In this document: positions 52,944 to 64,000 of the stretch, piece by piece
Position numbering within the stretch: the first letter of the stretch is position 1
How the letters are laid out: every line of letters begins with the position of its first letter
Source of the DNA: Hyperoplus lanceolatus
Lineage: Eukaryota; Chordata; Actinopteri; Uranoscopiformes; Ammodytidae
Assembly: GCA_026929865.2 (NCBI GenBank)
Contig: CM049410.1
Span: 20,953,001 to 21,017,000, forward strand
Direction of reading: 5' to 3'
Length of the DNA stretch: 64,000 nt
Translations under genes and position numbers: made by a program
The notes under the pieces: generated by a model
What the model was told of the DNA's origin: nothing
What the model saw: the letters and a program-made list of their open reading frames with translations, nothing else
Databases searched by the model: none

Positions 52944-53136
52944 AAGGTGGAGACAGCAGTGCAACAGAACACTTGTTGTGAAATCAGTTAATAGTTTACA
53001 GAACCTAGGCTGTGTATTAACACCAGTGTTCTCTTTCAGCGAACACACATTGCGGCCAGGTATCGTGAGGAGATATTCACTGATTTTGACAAAGTGATTT
53101 GACTACAAGCATTCTCCAGATTCGTTGACTTTACCT
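52944..53136. mobile_element. AGGTGGAGTC-family MITE, copy D
   Basis: TTAA (52940-52943) precedes AAGGTGGAGACAGCAGTG and TTAA (53137-53140) follows GTTGACTTTACCT. It is about 193 bp, shortened on the left half: it passes from the left TIR almost directly to ACAGAACCTAGGCTGTGTAT. Confidence 0.75.
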
Positions 53137-56100
53137 TTAAACATTAGATGTATTTTTCAGTCATTGCTGTGTGTTTAAACAATATTCTCTTACAAGGCCA
53201 AAAGTCCTCTTAAAATGTATTTTAAGTTAAAGAAAAGCACAAAATGGCCAACTGTAATTGGAAGTCACACCTGAGTACATCAGAGTCAAAGGCTACAATT
53301 TAACATCCCGGAAATGTTGCAGATACGCTTCGGTTAAGCAGAACCAATTAATATGACAGTTTAAACATGATAGAAATCCGTGCCTGAGACAAAAAATGGC
53401 CCACACTTCAGGATCGAATCACAAAGTCACTGCAAAAAAACTGCACCGCTTGAACACAGCACACAAAGCCATATTTATTTAAATGTGTTAGTTTGTTTGT
53501 TTATTTGTTAAAGTACTTTTATTAAATAGGTTCATCTGAGGTGACTGAAGGCCAGCAGCACGAGTACAATAACCAAATAGTGAGTGCAATCCTGGTATTC
53601 GGCCTTTTTTTTATACATTTTCAGAGACACACTGTTGTGCACAAAACCGGCAGTGAACACAGCAGCTGACGAGATGACAAGGTTAAAGGGCGTCAATTAC
53701 TGTGTGGATAAACACGTGGCTACAGAAAATATGAACTGCTTTTCATCAAATCAAAGCCATATGGCTGAAGCAATCATCAGAAACAAAATGGAATAAAACG
53801 GGTCATTAAAGACTCTAAATTAAACGGCATCTGTGTCGGATTTCATTCTATGTAACGGAGAGCAATAAGTATAAATGTTTAACTTTGAATATGATCGGTT
53901 GGTACAATATCTGATTCTTCCTTGTTGTTTCCCGAGAAATGTTGAACTTGGTGTAGAGAAAACTAAAAGAAAAGAGGTTATCTGCTCCCAACCCATCATT
54001 TGTGTTCTTTATTTGTTTTTTTTATAACCAAGACATTATTTTTTGGCAGCACTATCATTTAAATACCTGAAAATGAACCTTTCCAGGAAATGACCTACAC
54101 ACACACACACACTCTCTTTTTTCTCTCTTTTTTTCCAATTCATTATGAAGCTGTAGGTCAGTGTGACACCACAAAAGGAGGAGGCTCCAAAAACTCTCTT
54201 CGTCCTCAGTGCGAAACATTGTTGCGTATACAAGACCCTTTTTTAGAAATTTGAGGTAACTCTCAAAATGCCAGGTTGAGTATGTGGGAATACAATTATA
54301 GCTTTTTTTTTTTTTACAATTTTTTCATTTGGATAGAAATTGGTTATGCGTGGAATGAAACTGTTGGGAAATCTCAAGTTGATCTTTGTCTGCACAAAGA
54401 ATTGCCATATCTACTTCTGGGTCAACATATTTGATCAACCTTTAGGTATTTGCACTTTCCATTAAGGAATGGAAGGACTCGAAGATTACTTTTTGATGGT
54501 CATGTGTTCGGAAAAACGTGTGTGTGAGGCCACATCAATATTTAAAGCTATAGAAATAGGAAAAATAACGCTAAACAGTGCTGTTCAGGACACGTCAGCA
54601 TCCATTTCTGAGCCAGCTATACAGTGTGAGCCAGACAGGCATGTTGGTGTGATGCAGTGAGCTAATGTCTCCTCTTGTACAAGCAAAACTTTGATTTGTT
54701 TTGGGCCGATACTGTCTGAATATTTTGGGGGGAAATCAGTCGAAACTTGATTTGTTAATAAGTTGTGTGTTTATTTACAAGCAAAATTGTAATTGAAGCA
54801 CAGCCTTTCAATCAGAATGTTTGAAACCTTCCCGGATATTATAAATCAAAAGCTCCCTCATTCAATATGAAAAAATGTTCCCAAAATGTAACCATGTTTA
54901 GCAAATAAAATAGTTACAGTTTGAACAGTGGCAGTTTTCGATCACCGACAATTTTCAAGCTCAGCGTGAAATCCACAGGAATAAATAGTGTGGGAGTCTT
55001 TGTAGTTTGCCATAAATTCAAATGAGAAAAAGGCCAAATGATGACGACAAAGACAAATTGTATCCGTGGCGCTGAAATATTTCTATGATGATTTGCAAGA
55101 AAAAGCTTGGCTATCCTACTATTCCAATCCATGACTTTGATTTCCAACTCGCATGGAACGCATTCAGAGTCAAGACTCTCTTTCTACGTTACAGTTTACA
55201 GCGTCCAGTTTGAGGTGTGAATTGTTGTTTCAATCCTCAGTGGACTAATTATAATGGTGTAAAATGTATCACGTACTGTAGGTGTTACCTTGTGGTAATA
55301 TATGCTACCCATTTAGATCAATAACCCTATAGGCCTATATCTACAGTGTGCCACGCTGCTGTTGGCAGTTGAATCATTGAGGGGATACATTGATGAACTG
55401 AACATATCGTTTAAGTATCTCTGCCCACTGCACTAACCCCTACATCAACACAGGTGCTACCAATGCCTTGTTGTGACTCATGCTTGACCCCTCACTATAA
55501 TGGCCACATGTGCACAGTTTATTGATCCTGTTATCTAGATTGTGGTGCTACTTGAAGTGTCTTTAAATTCAGCATATAAAGAAAAAGCCAAATGTATGTG
55601 CAGTTTTTTGTCAGCAATTTACATTTGCGACCGGTCAGCAACTGAATGTGACAGTAACAGTAATGATTTCCACTCTCTCTGTCAGGGGAGGGGCTGTGGG
55701 TCTATTCTTGTGGCTGATAGTGGAAGCCTGCTGCCTCCTGTGCGTGATTTTAGATCATTTCAGACGATCCATCATGGTATTTATGATCCCGTGCTGATAG
55801 CCCTTTTGTAAACAGTGTATTTCATTTTAAACATGGCGTGAATCATGTGTGATAAGTTGCTGTACAGCACCTTGATACTGTCAGCAAGCTGTCGGGCTGT
55901 TATTGCATTCTCAGAGAACACAGCAGGTATGTGTTAATCCTTTTAAGTATTATCCAGGCTGCAGGTATTTTATTTATACTCCTACACTGAAGAATATATC
56001 TCCTGCATATGACTGCTGCTTGGGAATGTGTCGTCGTACTTTAGTCTTTTTTGCATTCTGAAAGCCAAGTTTTTAGCTCCCAACAGACTAAAGGAGATAA

Positions 56101-56830
56101 AATAAATATATTACTAGCTCCCTGTCTCTCTACATGTTTGCCCAAATATCTTGCAAATATATTTAATACTCTAAGAAAATGTGCACAGTGGTGGGCAGTG
56201 TGCTTCAAAGGCACCCCAAAAACTGTGGTGCACACTAGATTAGTTTCAGCAACTATGGCAGCTGTTCTGGTAGAGGTTAGCCCACGCCCACCTCACTATA
56301 AAGTTGGCTAAAATGACAGGAGAGAGAAAAGGGGTTGGAATGGTTCCTTAGTAGATGATTTAATATGGGAAAAATGGCCGAAACGTGGTGAACCTCCCAT
56401 TGGGAGGAATCCAGTAATCGGTGTTTCTTTATTGGTAAAAGCAGAAGCCGGATGGTAAGAAGTGCTGCTGTCTGCGTTTGTTGCTCATAAACTCAGGCTT
56501 TACTGTTTGAAGCAGGTAAATAAAAACCCATACAAAACGTTTTATCTATACCTTATCCATTGAAAATGATTAGGTAAAATAAAAGTCCAAAGGGTCAAAA
56601 ATGTGATCAGAAGAGCCCGACTTCACTTCGAAAAAAACTATAGATTTTCCAGTTCATCTCCTTTTCAAGAGATTTCCTTCACTGACAACACCACTTATCA
56701 ACCGTTAAAACCTATAACCTTCTCTGAGCCCGTTGTTCTTGCTTATTAAAAAATGCTGCTGAGAGTCACTGTGTGTTATTATAAAAAATACAGCCTTAAG
56801 TACTGCATGTCGGTGAGTGCACTGAGGTTA

Positions 56831-56967
<137 letters not shown>

Positions 56968-57991
56968 GCCAAGGCAATTCATGCCAAAATCCAAATTGTT
57001 GAATGGTTGGAAAAAATATTTTGGCACATTTTTGGGAATTTAATGGCAAAGTGTGAGAACAAATGACTGAGATGCTAAATATCAATTTACTGAGAGACAC
57101 ATCCTTCATCCGCCAGCATTTCTCACAGCTCAGTTGTCTGCTGTATCTAGATAAAAAGGTTGTTACGTAAAGTTGACATTATGATGCTTTGATTCAGTAA
57201 ACGGATGAGACAACAAAATCATGTCCAAGATAATATCTTATTTATTTGTACAATAAATTAATTGTGGCAAATGAATGAGCATTGCTTGAAATTTTGTACA
57301 GCTACAAAAAGTGTATTGATTTCAAAGGGCAGCAGTGCAGTTCCAATACATCATATAGGCCGTGATATTTTAGAAGTATACGTAATTTTATGTCACTGTC
57401 ATCTCAATTGGTGTTGGGCTTAAAGGGGAGGCGAAAGAGATGTTTGTATTATAACATCTGGATGCATGAGTATAGGCTGCTAAGACAGTAATAATCACGC
57501 ACACAAGGCCTAAGCTGCTCCATTACGGGCTAAGCTGACCTATCAGTGGGGCTTTAACTAATCCAAATTGTGCTTTAGCTGGCAGAGATTGCTCAATTCA
57601 TGCCGGAAGGGTAGGGGAGGGGGAAGAGGGAGAGCTAAAATAAGTTCACCTGAGCTGCTATCACTTAGAAGATATTTATCTCCACCAGTGTCATATGCGC
57701 AGCAAAGCTGAGATTTTTTTTTCATTTAGAAAGAGCTCATTTTCATGGGGGATTTTTTTCTTCCTTACCATATAAATGTCTGCTAGGACCAGATCGGAGT
57801 GCCTTAAGCGTGCTTTCATTTGACACAAGCTTAATAGCCCCAGCTGCCATATACTTACATCATGCTCAAATGTGCTGAGTGACTCTTATATTTACGACCG
57901 CAGACGGGGGGAACACACAAAAGAGCTATTTTTTAATGTAAGATTTATAATGTTTTTTTTGGAAGTACATTACTTTTTAAAGGTTTTTAGG

Positions 57992-58012
57992 GTGTCACGG
58001 GGGGGGGGGGGG
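57992..58012. repeat. poly-G run (14 G)
   Basis: Homopolymer in GTCACGGGGGGG...GGCGTGC. Prone to length miscalls. Confidence 0.85.
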
Positions 58013-58444
58013 CGTGCTTCCTTTGGCATCCTTAACTTCTTGTTTGTAAGTTTTACTTTGACTTCAATACGGAAGCCAGCCACTACTCGTCTTGTCTAGC
58101 TGTTCTTGTCTCCAAAGATGGGGTCTGACTATATACAGCTAATATGCAGCAGCTCACTCTAGGCTCCACAGACACACTGCGTAAGTCGGGCTGACATGAC
58201 ACTGGGGAAATTAATTTGCAACAGTCATATAACGGTAGGTTATTTAATCACAGTTAGATTTAATCTAACACCGTAATCTCAGCGGGTCGCTTCTCTTCCC
58301 TGGAGTTTTCTACCTGCAAAAGAGTGAAGGGGATTAGAGTCCGCTGTGAAGAAGGACCGCATACGACATGTATGAGTGTGTTCACTGCACTGTCAAAAAG
58401 GAAACCGTAAAATAAAATGGTGTATAGACAACCACACACATTTA

Positions 58445-58689
58445 AGGTGGAGTCAGAGATTTTGGAGAATGCTTGTTTTCAAAATTCCTTTTTGTCAAAA
58501 TCAGTGAATATTTCCTCACAATCTACTTGTCCGTCTGTGTGCTGAAACATTTAAATATTGCTTTATAACACAGCCTGATTTTATAAACTGGTACGTAAAC
58601 AAAGGATACGCTCCAACTTGCTCCTCCAGCTAGCAACATACCAGTTTACAGAGCGGGAGGAGATATTCACTGATTTCGACAACAAGCAT
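58445..58689. mobile_element. AGGTGGAGTC-family MITE, copy E, right end lost
   Basis: AGGTGGAGTCAGAGATTTTG follows TTTA. The interior reads GTGAATATTTCCTCACAATC and later GGAGATATTCACTGATTTCG. The sequence leaves the family after ACAACAAGCAT, so the right terminal repeat is missing. Confidence 0.7.
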
Positions 58690-60877
58690 AGACCATAATA
58701 TAAAACCTGCATAGAGATATAAGACTGCATACAAAACCTCTGCAGGACTTTTAACCTGTTTATTGCGGCTGTTCCGCATTATTTCTCCTGGTTACAGCCC
58801 TAAAACCAGCGGCAAGATACTCTTTATCGGTTCAGAGAATGGACAGACAACACCTCGACTGTGAAATGGCTATCGCAAGTCGTTGAACATCTCGCTGGTT
58901 TTCAATACTCACGATGGGAGGAGATATGGGGTTGTAATCCTTGAATGGATCTGGGTATAGCCCTCAGCCATGTGAGGAGCTTGTTTGAGCACTTCCAGTA
59001 AACCCCCATACACACCCTTAATCTCCCCAGCAGAGGTAGTTTGACACAGCATGTGAATCTGCCATAAACACACATCACAAATGCAGGGATAACGTTTTTT
59101 GTTGGAGATAACTTGTGTAATCCAGGGCTGCCAACGGGAAGAGCTTACATAGAAATGTGTCAAATGTTTATGGATAGAACAGAAGCAAACTATTAAATCG
59201 TAATCTCCGTAAACGCCTTTTTTCTATTGTTGTCCTCACATGTTCTGTTCTATTCTGGGAGTAAAGAGAATATTAGTTATGATCCCATCAAACGGCAATT
59301 ATGTAGGCTAAATAAACTACTTCAAAAATGTTTTCAAAGACTGTAATCAAATTGTCTTTAAACGTTGTCAGAAAAACTGTTTTTAAAGTTCTTATTAAGC
59401 CAACGGTTTTGAATATCATTCATTTTTAAATCGGCCGAGAAGACGAAAATTACTACAACAAAATAATCTCAAGGTATGAAAGCATAACCGGGTGAATGAT
59501 GTTAAATCATTTTCAGCCAAATGGTTTTTTTTCCAAGTCATTTTGTAGAATAACAGAGTGCCTCAGTGTCACACGGCAATTTGCAATTAATTACGAGGAC
59601 AAGGGTGTTAAACACAAAAAGATGTCCCTCCGGCCTCAACACATAAACAGAAGATACTCTATTGGGAGATGTGCAGCCACTTCCCTGCTGCAGTGTCAAC
59701 TAGACAAGGGCAAAGTGATAAAAAATTGGCATTCATCAATTTTAATTCTTAAGTAGTCGCACAAGGCACACACTAACCCTAACAAATTGTGATTGTGATT
59801 TTAACCTCTGATGTTGCTTTCACTTTTTTTTCATGTGTAAGCTAAATTGTAAGGGAATGGGATTTATTTAACATACAGCGTATAATAACGCTATTTTGTC
59901 AGTATGATGGTTTGTTTGTTTGGTATTATGGATAGACCATTTGGGAGAGGGGTTTGGGGGGAGGAGGGAGGGGGGATGGAGTGGGGAAGAACACATTTCA
60001 AAATAGAGCAAATGATTACCTCCTTAGCCAGAGCAGTCACACTTGATCGCTCCCACAAACTGCTTTGAGCATCACAAAGTCACATTTTCTCAAGTCAGAG
60101 AAATAAAAACAAAATCTTGTTTTTTGCCTGCCGTCTGCAACTGAGACCAGAAAACCTTTCTGGCTGAAATGATGGCATGTACATTGTGCCACTTGAGATA
60201 CTTTGGCACAGAAATGGGAGCGGCTTAACATATTTGCGCCATGACAATGTATTTTTCACAATACCTTAGCAGTGACAGAGGAATTAGACGGAATTAAAGT
60301 AAACACCCAAGATATGAGAACTAACAGCTAAGGGCCATGTAGTATATAGTGCAGTTATAGCACCATGGACACCACTTGCTCTCGGAGAACATATGGTCGA
60401 TGTTAAGGAAACAACGCAGTCTACTGCAGCTGCACCACTTGCACCTGAGGCTGGAACGTATGTTAATAAAAATCCATACTGAACCTCAACCTGCTCAACT
60501 ATGCTGTTGGATTACTCTATGCACCTACATCCAAACAGCATCTCCTACCAGTTTTCTCTGGTTGAAGGATGAAATATTAATTCTCCAGAAAGCCCAGGTG
60601 TATTGCCACATCAGGTATTCCCAATGGTTGTTATATGGTTCAACTTGGCAGCATCATCATCCCCGTACCAGATCTGTACCAGCTTGGCTGTTTATTTGGC
60701 CTTCATCTCTCCCAGAAAAGAAACATTTGCTGACTGGATAATGCAATGAGACATACTGTGTATTCCCCTGCCCATACTTATTAACTGATAAATGCTGGCA
60801 ACATGTAAGCTGTATGGTCTGTTGAGCCTAAGTTTCGGTTGTCCTTGTACCATGTTTTTCAGTATTTACTGTGTTCA

Positions 60878-61181
60878 AGGTGGAGTCAGTGATTCTGGAG
60901 TATGCTTGTTGTCAAAATCACTTCTTGTCAAAATCTCCTCACGATCTACCTGTACTTCATGTGCGCTGATTTAAAAATAAATTGTTAACACACAGCCTAG
61001 GCTCTGGAAACTGGCATGTCTCTCCAAGCCCCTTTGTTTACATACCGTTGTCTAGATACCCTGTTACAAGGGCTAGGTTGTTTATTAAACACTAATTTCT
61101 ATTAAGTGCACACACAGTACGGACAGGTAGTGGAACGGTTGGAAATTTCACAGATTTTCTTCATAATTGCTGACTCCACCT
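60878..61181. mobile_element. AGGTGGAGTC-family MITE, copy F
   Basis: 304 bp from AGGTGGAGTCAGTGATTCTG (preceded by TTCA) to GCTGACTCCACCT (followed by TTAA at 61182-61185). The interior has the family's CTCCTCACGATCTACCTGTA and ACACACAGCCTAGGCTCTGG. Confidence 0.82.
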
Positions 61182-62934
61182 TTAAAATGTTAATGCCCTG
61201 TTTCATTTGGCTCTTCCACTGTATTCATACAATTTTTTGTACCTGAAAATGTGCTGTATTCATAGTTGCGTGGCTCTAATTTCATTTTCTGACGGCATAT
61301 ATTTCAGAATTCAACCTGATTAAAACCTGCAGAATAATATGTTCACAGGTGGGCATTCATTTCTTTCCTGAGGAGCATAGCTGACCATGAAAAAGCCCTT
61401 GTCAATAGCCAGCACTTGAAGCAGGTACACTTCCAGCACAGAGGATAAATGAGTTAAAGCAAATTATCCATATGGGCTGAGTAGCATGTTTTAATTACTT
61501 GTGAAACCCTCTCCGCTGTCTCCATTCCACATCAGTATTCAATTAAGCGCTGTGATCATATGATTTGGCAGAGCAAACTGCAGTGCGGCTTTTTGGTGCC
61601 TCTCCCGCTGAAACGTTTGAGAATCTATCTTGCACTGACGGTATATGTTACAAAGAGGAATTTTTTTCTAATAAACGTGGTCACATCTAGATACTGGCAC
61701 ACACACGCAAATTCATGAAAATCCGCTATTTGAAACTTGCTATTTTCAATAACACAAATTTTGTGTTTGCTTTTAAGCGTTGCTTTATTTCTTGAAAACA
61801 GGTCTCTTAACTCTGTGTATCTCTGCCAGGGCCCAGGTTTGTGTGTCCTGTGTTACTATACTGTACATGATTAACCACCGTGAGCTCTTTACGGATTTTA
61901 TCATCCCAGAAAAACAGTCAGTGTGTACACCAGCCAGCTGACCTATGTTTGAACTCCCTGTGTTCCCCTGCAGTGGCGGTAGACCCCTCCCCTTGTATGA
62001 AGTTAATGCTTTGGTCGTTTGAACAATATAATTTCACCATCAATCCACTCTCATAAATCGAATTGGACACCGGGGTGTGTGAAGTTACACAATAAATTAA
62101 TTGCCTAATGACTCTTTTACATAGAAGCAATAAATTCTCATGATAGCAGTGCTAGAAAAGAGGCTCACGCTTTAGTCAAGGGCTTAGAAATGCAGTGAAC
62201 AAGGGCCCGTTGTAGCTGCCTGCTAGCAGAAGCGTCTTGTAATGTTGTAATGGCAGTTCAGATTTCATTCACCACACAATGTGACTTCATGTTTACTTTA
62301 ATGAGTTGGGCTAACACATGAACAAGGAAAACTCAAAACCTCTCTGCCAATCAGCTCATTCAAACGCCAGAAATGTGTGAAAGGGAAACAGTTTGTTTTC
62401 TCTTCTTATCTCTGCCAGTCAGATATTTAGAGTAAATGAGCCTCCAGAGTAAAGTATGGAGATCAGGGCAGGGATATCCAGCTGCTGTTTCATTTAAGTG
62501 TTAAATCTTACACCTGCTTTATTTTTTTTATATTTTTATTGTTGCCAGAAAGACAGCTGTTTGTGTTATTTCCAGCATTACGGGAATAGTGGTAATTACA
62601 TCACTTATGTACACCGTACTGTGTGTGCTCATTACCAAAACTAGACTCATAAATATGTCTCTACACTGTATGATCTTTTACATGGTTTGGGCTTCAATGT
62701 GTTAATGCAACAGCACAACGAGTTGACAATGTTGGACTAGCCCAAAATAAAAGCCAAATTAAAGCGCTATATTTCTTCAACTAATTTTTTTGTTTTATAA
62801 TTCCAAGGGTTTCTGTCCTTAGATCCAAGGGAAGGATGTTCCACTGTTTAGGTCCATAAACACAGATAGCAAACTCACGTTTGTTTTTGTTTTAAGAACA
62901 ATTCATATCAGTGGATTTAAGTGATTTTACTGTG

Positions 62935-63259
62935 GCAACGCTTTGGGGAAGGCCCTTTCCTGTTTCAACAAGCAATGCCTGCAAGCTTAAAGCCATGCAG
63001 AGATCCATTAAGAAATGTGTTTTTTAGACGTCAACCCCACATCACAACTGTGAGTCAGACTTTTATCAGCAAACATCCGTGGTTAGCAACACTAATGCTC
63101 TTGTGGCTGATTGGCACCAAATCCTTTCAGCCAGGTTCCAAAATCCTGCTGAAAGCCTATCCAGAGAGCGGACAGAGACTTTTGTGGCAGCCGATTGGTG
63201 GCTATGGTTTTGGAATGAGATGTCTAACCATCACATATGGGGTGTTAAAGTGTTCACCT
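62935..63259 (+). pseudogene. Tc1-like transposase 3' remnant
   Basis: The sequence TTTGGGGAAGGCCCTTTCCT is followed by GTTTCAACAAGCAATGCC, then ACTAATGCTCTTGTGGCTGA, and ends near TTTTGGAATGAGATGTCTAA with CATCACATATGGGGTGT. It follows the end of fish Tc1 elements. Peptide traces in different frames are LWQRFGEGPFLFQQ and NALVADWHQILSARFQNPAE. The part between them is shortened, so the late catalytic region is missing, and at least one frame change separates the pieces. The left half of the element and a clear right terminal inverted repeat are absent. It is an old truncated copy, not a host gene. Confidence 0.75.
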
Positions 63260-64000
63260 AGCTTTAATTCAAAAGATAAAGGCAATATTATGAATTATTC
63301 CAGTAGTTTCTTCATGCCATGATTATGCACACATTAAATATTGTGTTTTCGTCAAATTCACAGTGCATTCATTACCCTCAGTTATTGCACTATATTGTTG
63401 TAGTTAATACATCACACCACAGCCTTATTTCAACAAGGATTTATGATTTATGGTTTGAACATGAGTATTTCAAACCATTTTACCCCCCCACACCACTTGT
63501 GTCTCAAAGAAAATATATAAAAAGAGTGCTTTCAACGGGGATTATCTGAGATGAACTTAAATGGGTGTATAGAGATATTAATACTTTTAATAGACAGGTT
63601 TGTATATCTGAGCAGAGCGGTTAAAAGCCCCCGGACAGAATTTGCTCCTCAATTAATCCTCTGCTTAGTTGTTCACATGATCACGTCATATTTCAAATGT
63701 ACGTTTTCAAGTCAACAGGCCACTCACTACTAATCTTATACAAGCCTGGTTGAATGTTGGGTGCAAAAACCTTCTGCAGTTTAGCCTGATTCGTTTTAAT
63801 ATGCATACTCTACGGAAGCATGTAATGTGTTGCTGGTTGCTTTTTTCTTCTTTCTCACAGCTTTAACGGGCTCAGGAGGAGTTCTGCTGCTGTTGGTCCG
63901 GGGGAAGATTTGTGAGCCTGGAGAATTTCAGGGCATATTATAAAAAACAATATAATCACGAGGTCTACCTGATGATTGCCTCATTATAAATGGTCTCCGC

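Noticed and set aside
57421-57445. TTAAAGGGGAGGCG as a further TTAA element
   Set aside because: Only one end resembles the family; no inverted partner could be located.
60376-60741. 121-codon plus-strand frame in the intron
   Set aside because: No domain, no splice context and no coding-like composition that I can recognise.
61971-62000. CAGTGGCGG as the start of another hAT element
   Set aside because: No matching inverted end or 8-bp duplication was found nearby.

Overview
The window reads as nuclear DNA of a ray-finned fish, most likely a percomorph teleost. It is AT-rich, densely filled with (CA)n, (GA)n and (TA)n microsatellites, and carries transposon ends typical of teleosts: hAT with 8-bp target duplications, TTAA-flanked MITEs, pogo and Tc1 remnants, a tRNA-type SINE and Gypsy-like solo LTRs. 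No bacterial, plasmid or CRISPR features were seen.

Only one host gene can be supported. It is the last coding exon of a heparan sulfate glucosamine 3-O-sulfotransferase, best matched to hs3st4, on the minus strand at 45998-46658. It has a clean splice acceptor at its upstream edge. Everything right of it (46659-64000) is the 3' part of the large first intron, because no exon 1 (N-terminal anchor and 5' PAPS-binding segment) is present. Everything left of it is downstream intergenic DNA with no other convincing gene.

Layout. 1-829: an ~830-bp dispersed repeat with an internal foldback; a second copy starts at 20219. 830-9448: plain unique DNA. 9.4-20.2 kb: mobile-element cluster (TTAA MITEs, SINE, ZMYM1-like hAT derivative, a 388-bp (CT)n/(TA)n tract, a pogo-like element with a transposase N-terminus, a TIR element at 18963-19680). 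21049-24723: the most striking object, a hAT-type non-autonomous element with perfect ~60-bp TIRs and an exact 8-bp duplication, whose interior is a 3.5-kb minisatellite running forward and then inverted. It sits in the second copy of the 830-bp repeat; the first copy shows the empty site. 24.7-28.7 kb: unique DNA. 28691-29889: nest of hAT fragments. 30954-33993: 3-kb TTAA element with convergent poly(A) signals, itself holding a Gypsy-like solo LTR; a second solo LTR lies at 34234-34716. 36283-36439: long (GA)n. 37.7-39.1 kb and 43.7-44.0 kb: three more non-autonomous DNA elements. 45998-46658: hs3st4 exon. 46.7-64.0 kb: intron with four good and one partial copy of the AGGTGGAGTC MITE family, a long (CA)n and a Tc1 relic.

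The biology is one brain-type heparan sulfate modifying enzyme in a large repeat-rich locus; the other entries are mobile elements at different stages of decay. I found no new multi-gene system. The best candidate for something undescribed is the palindromic minisatellite hAT element.
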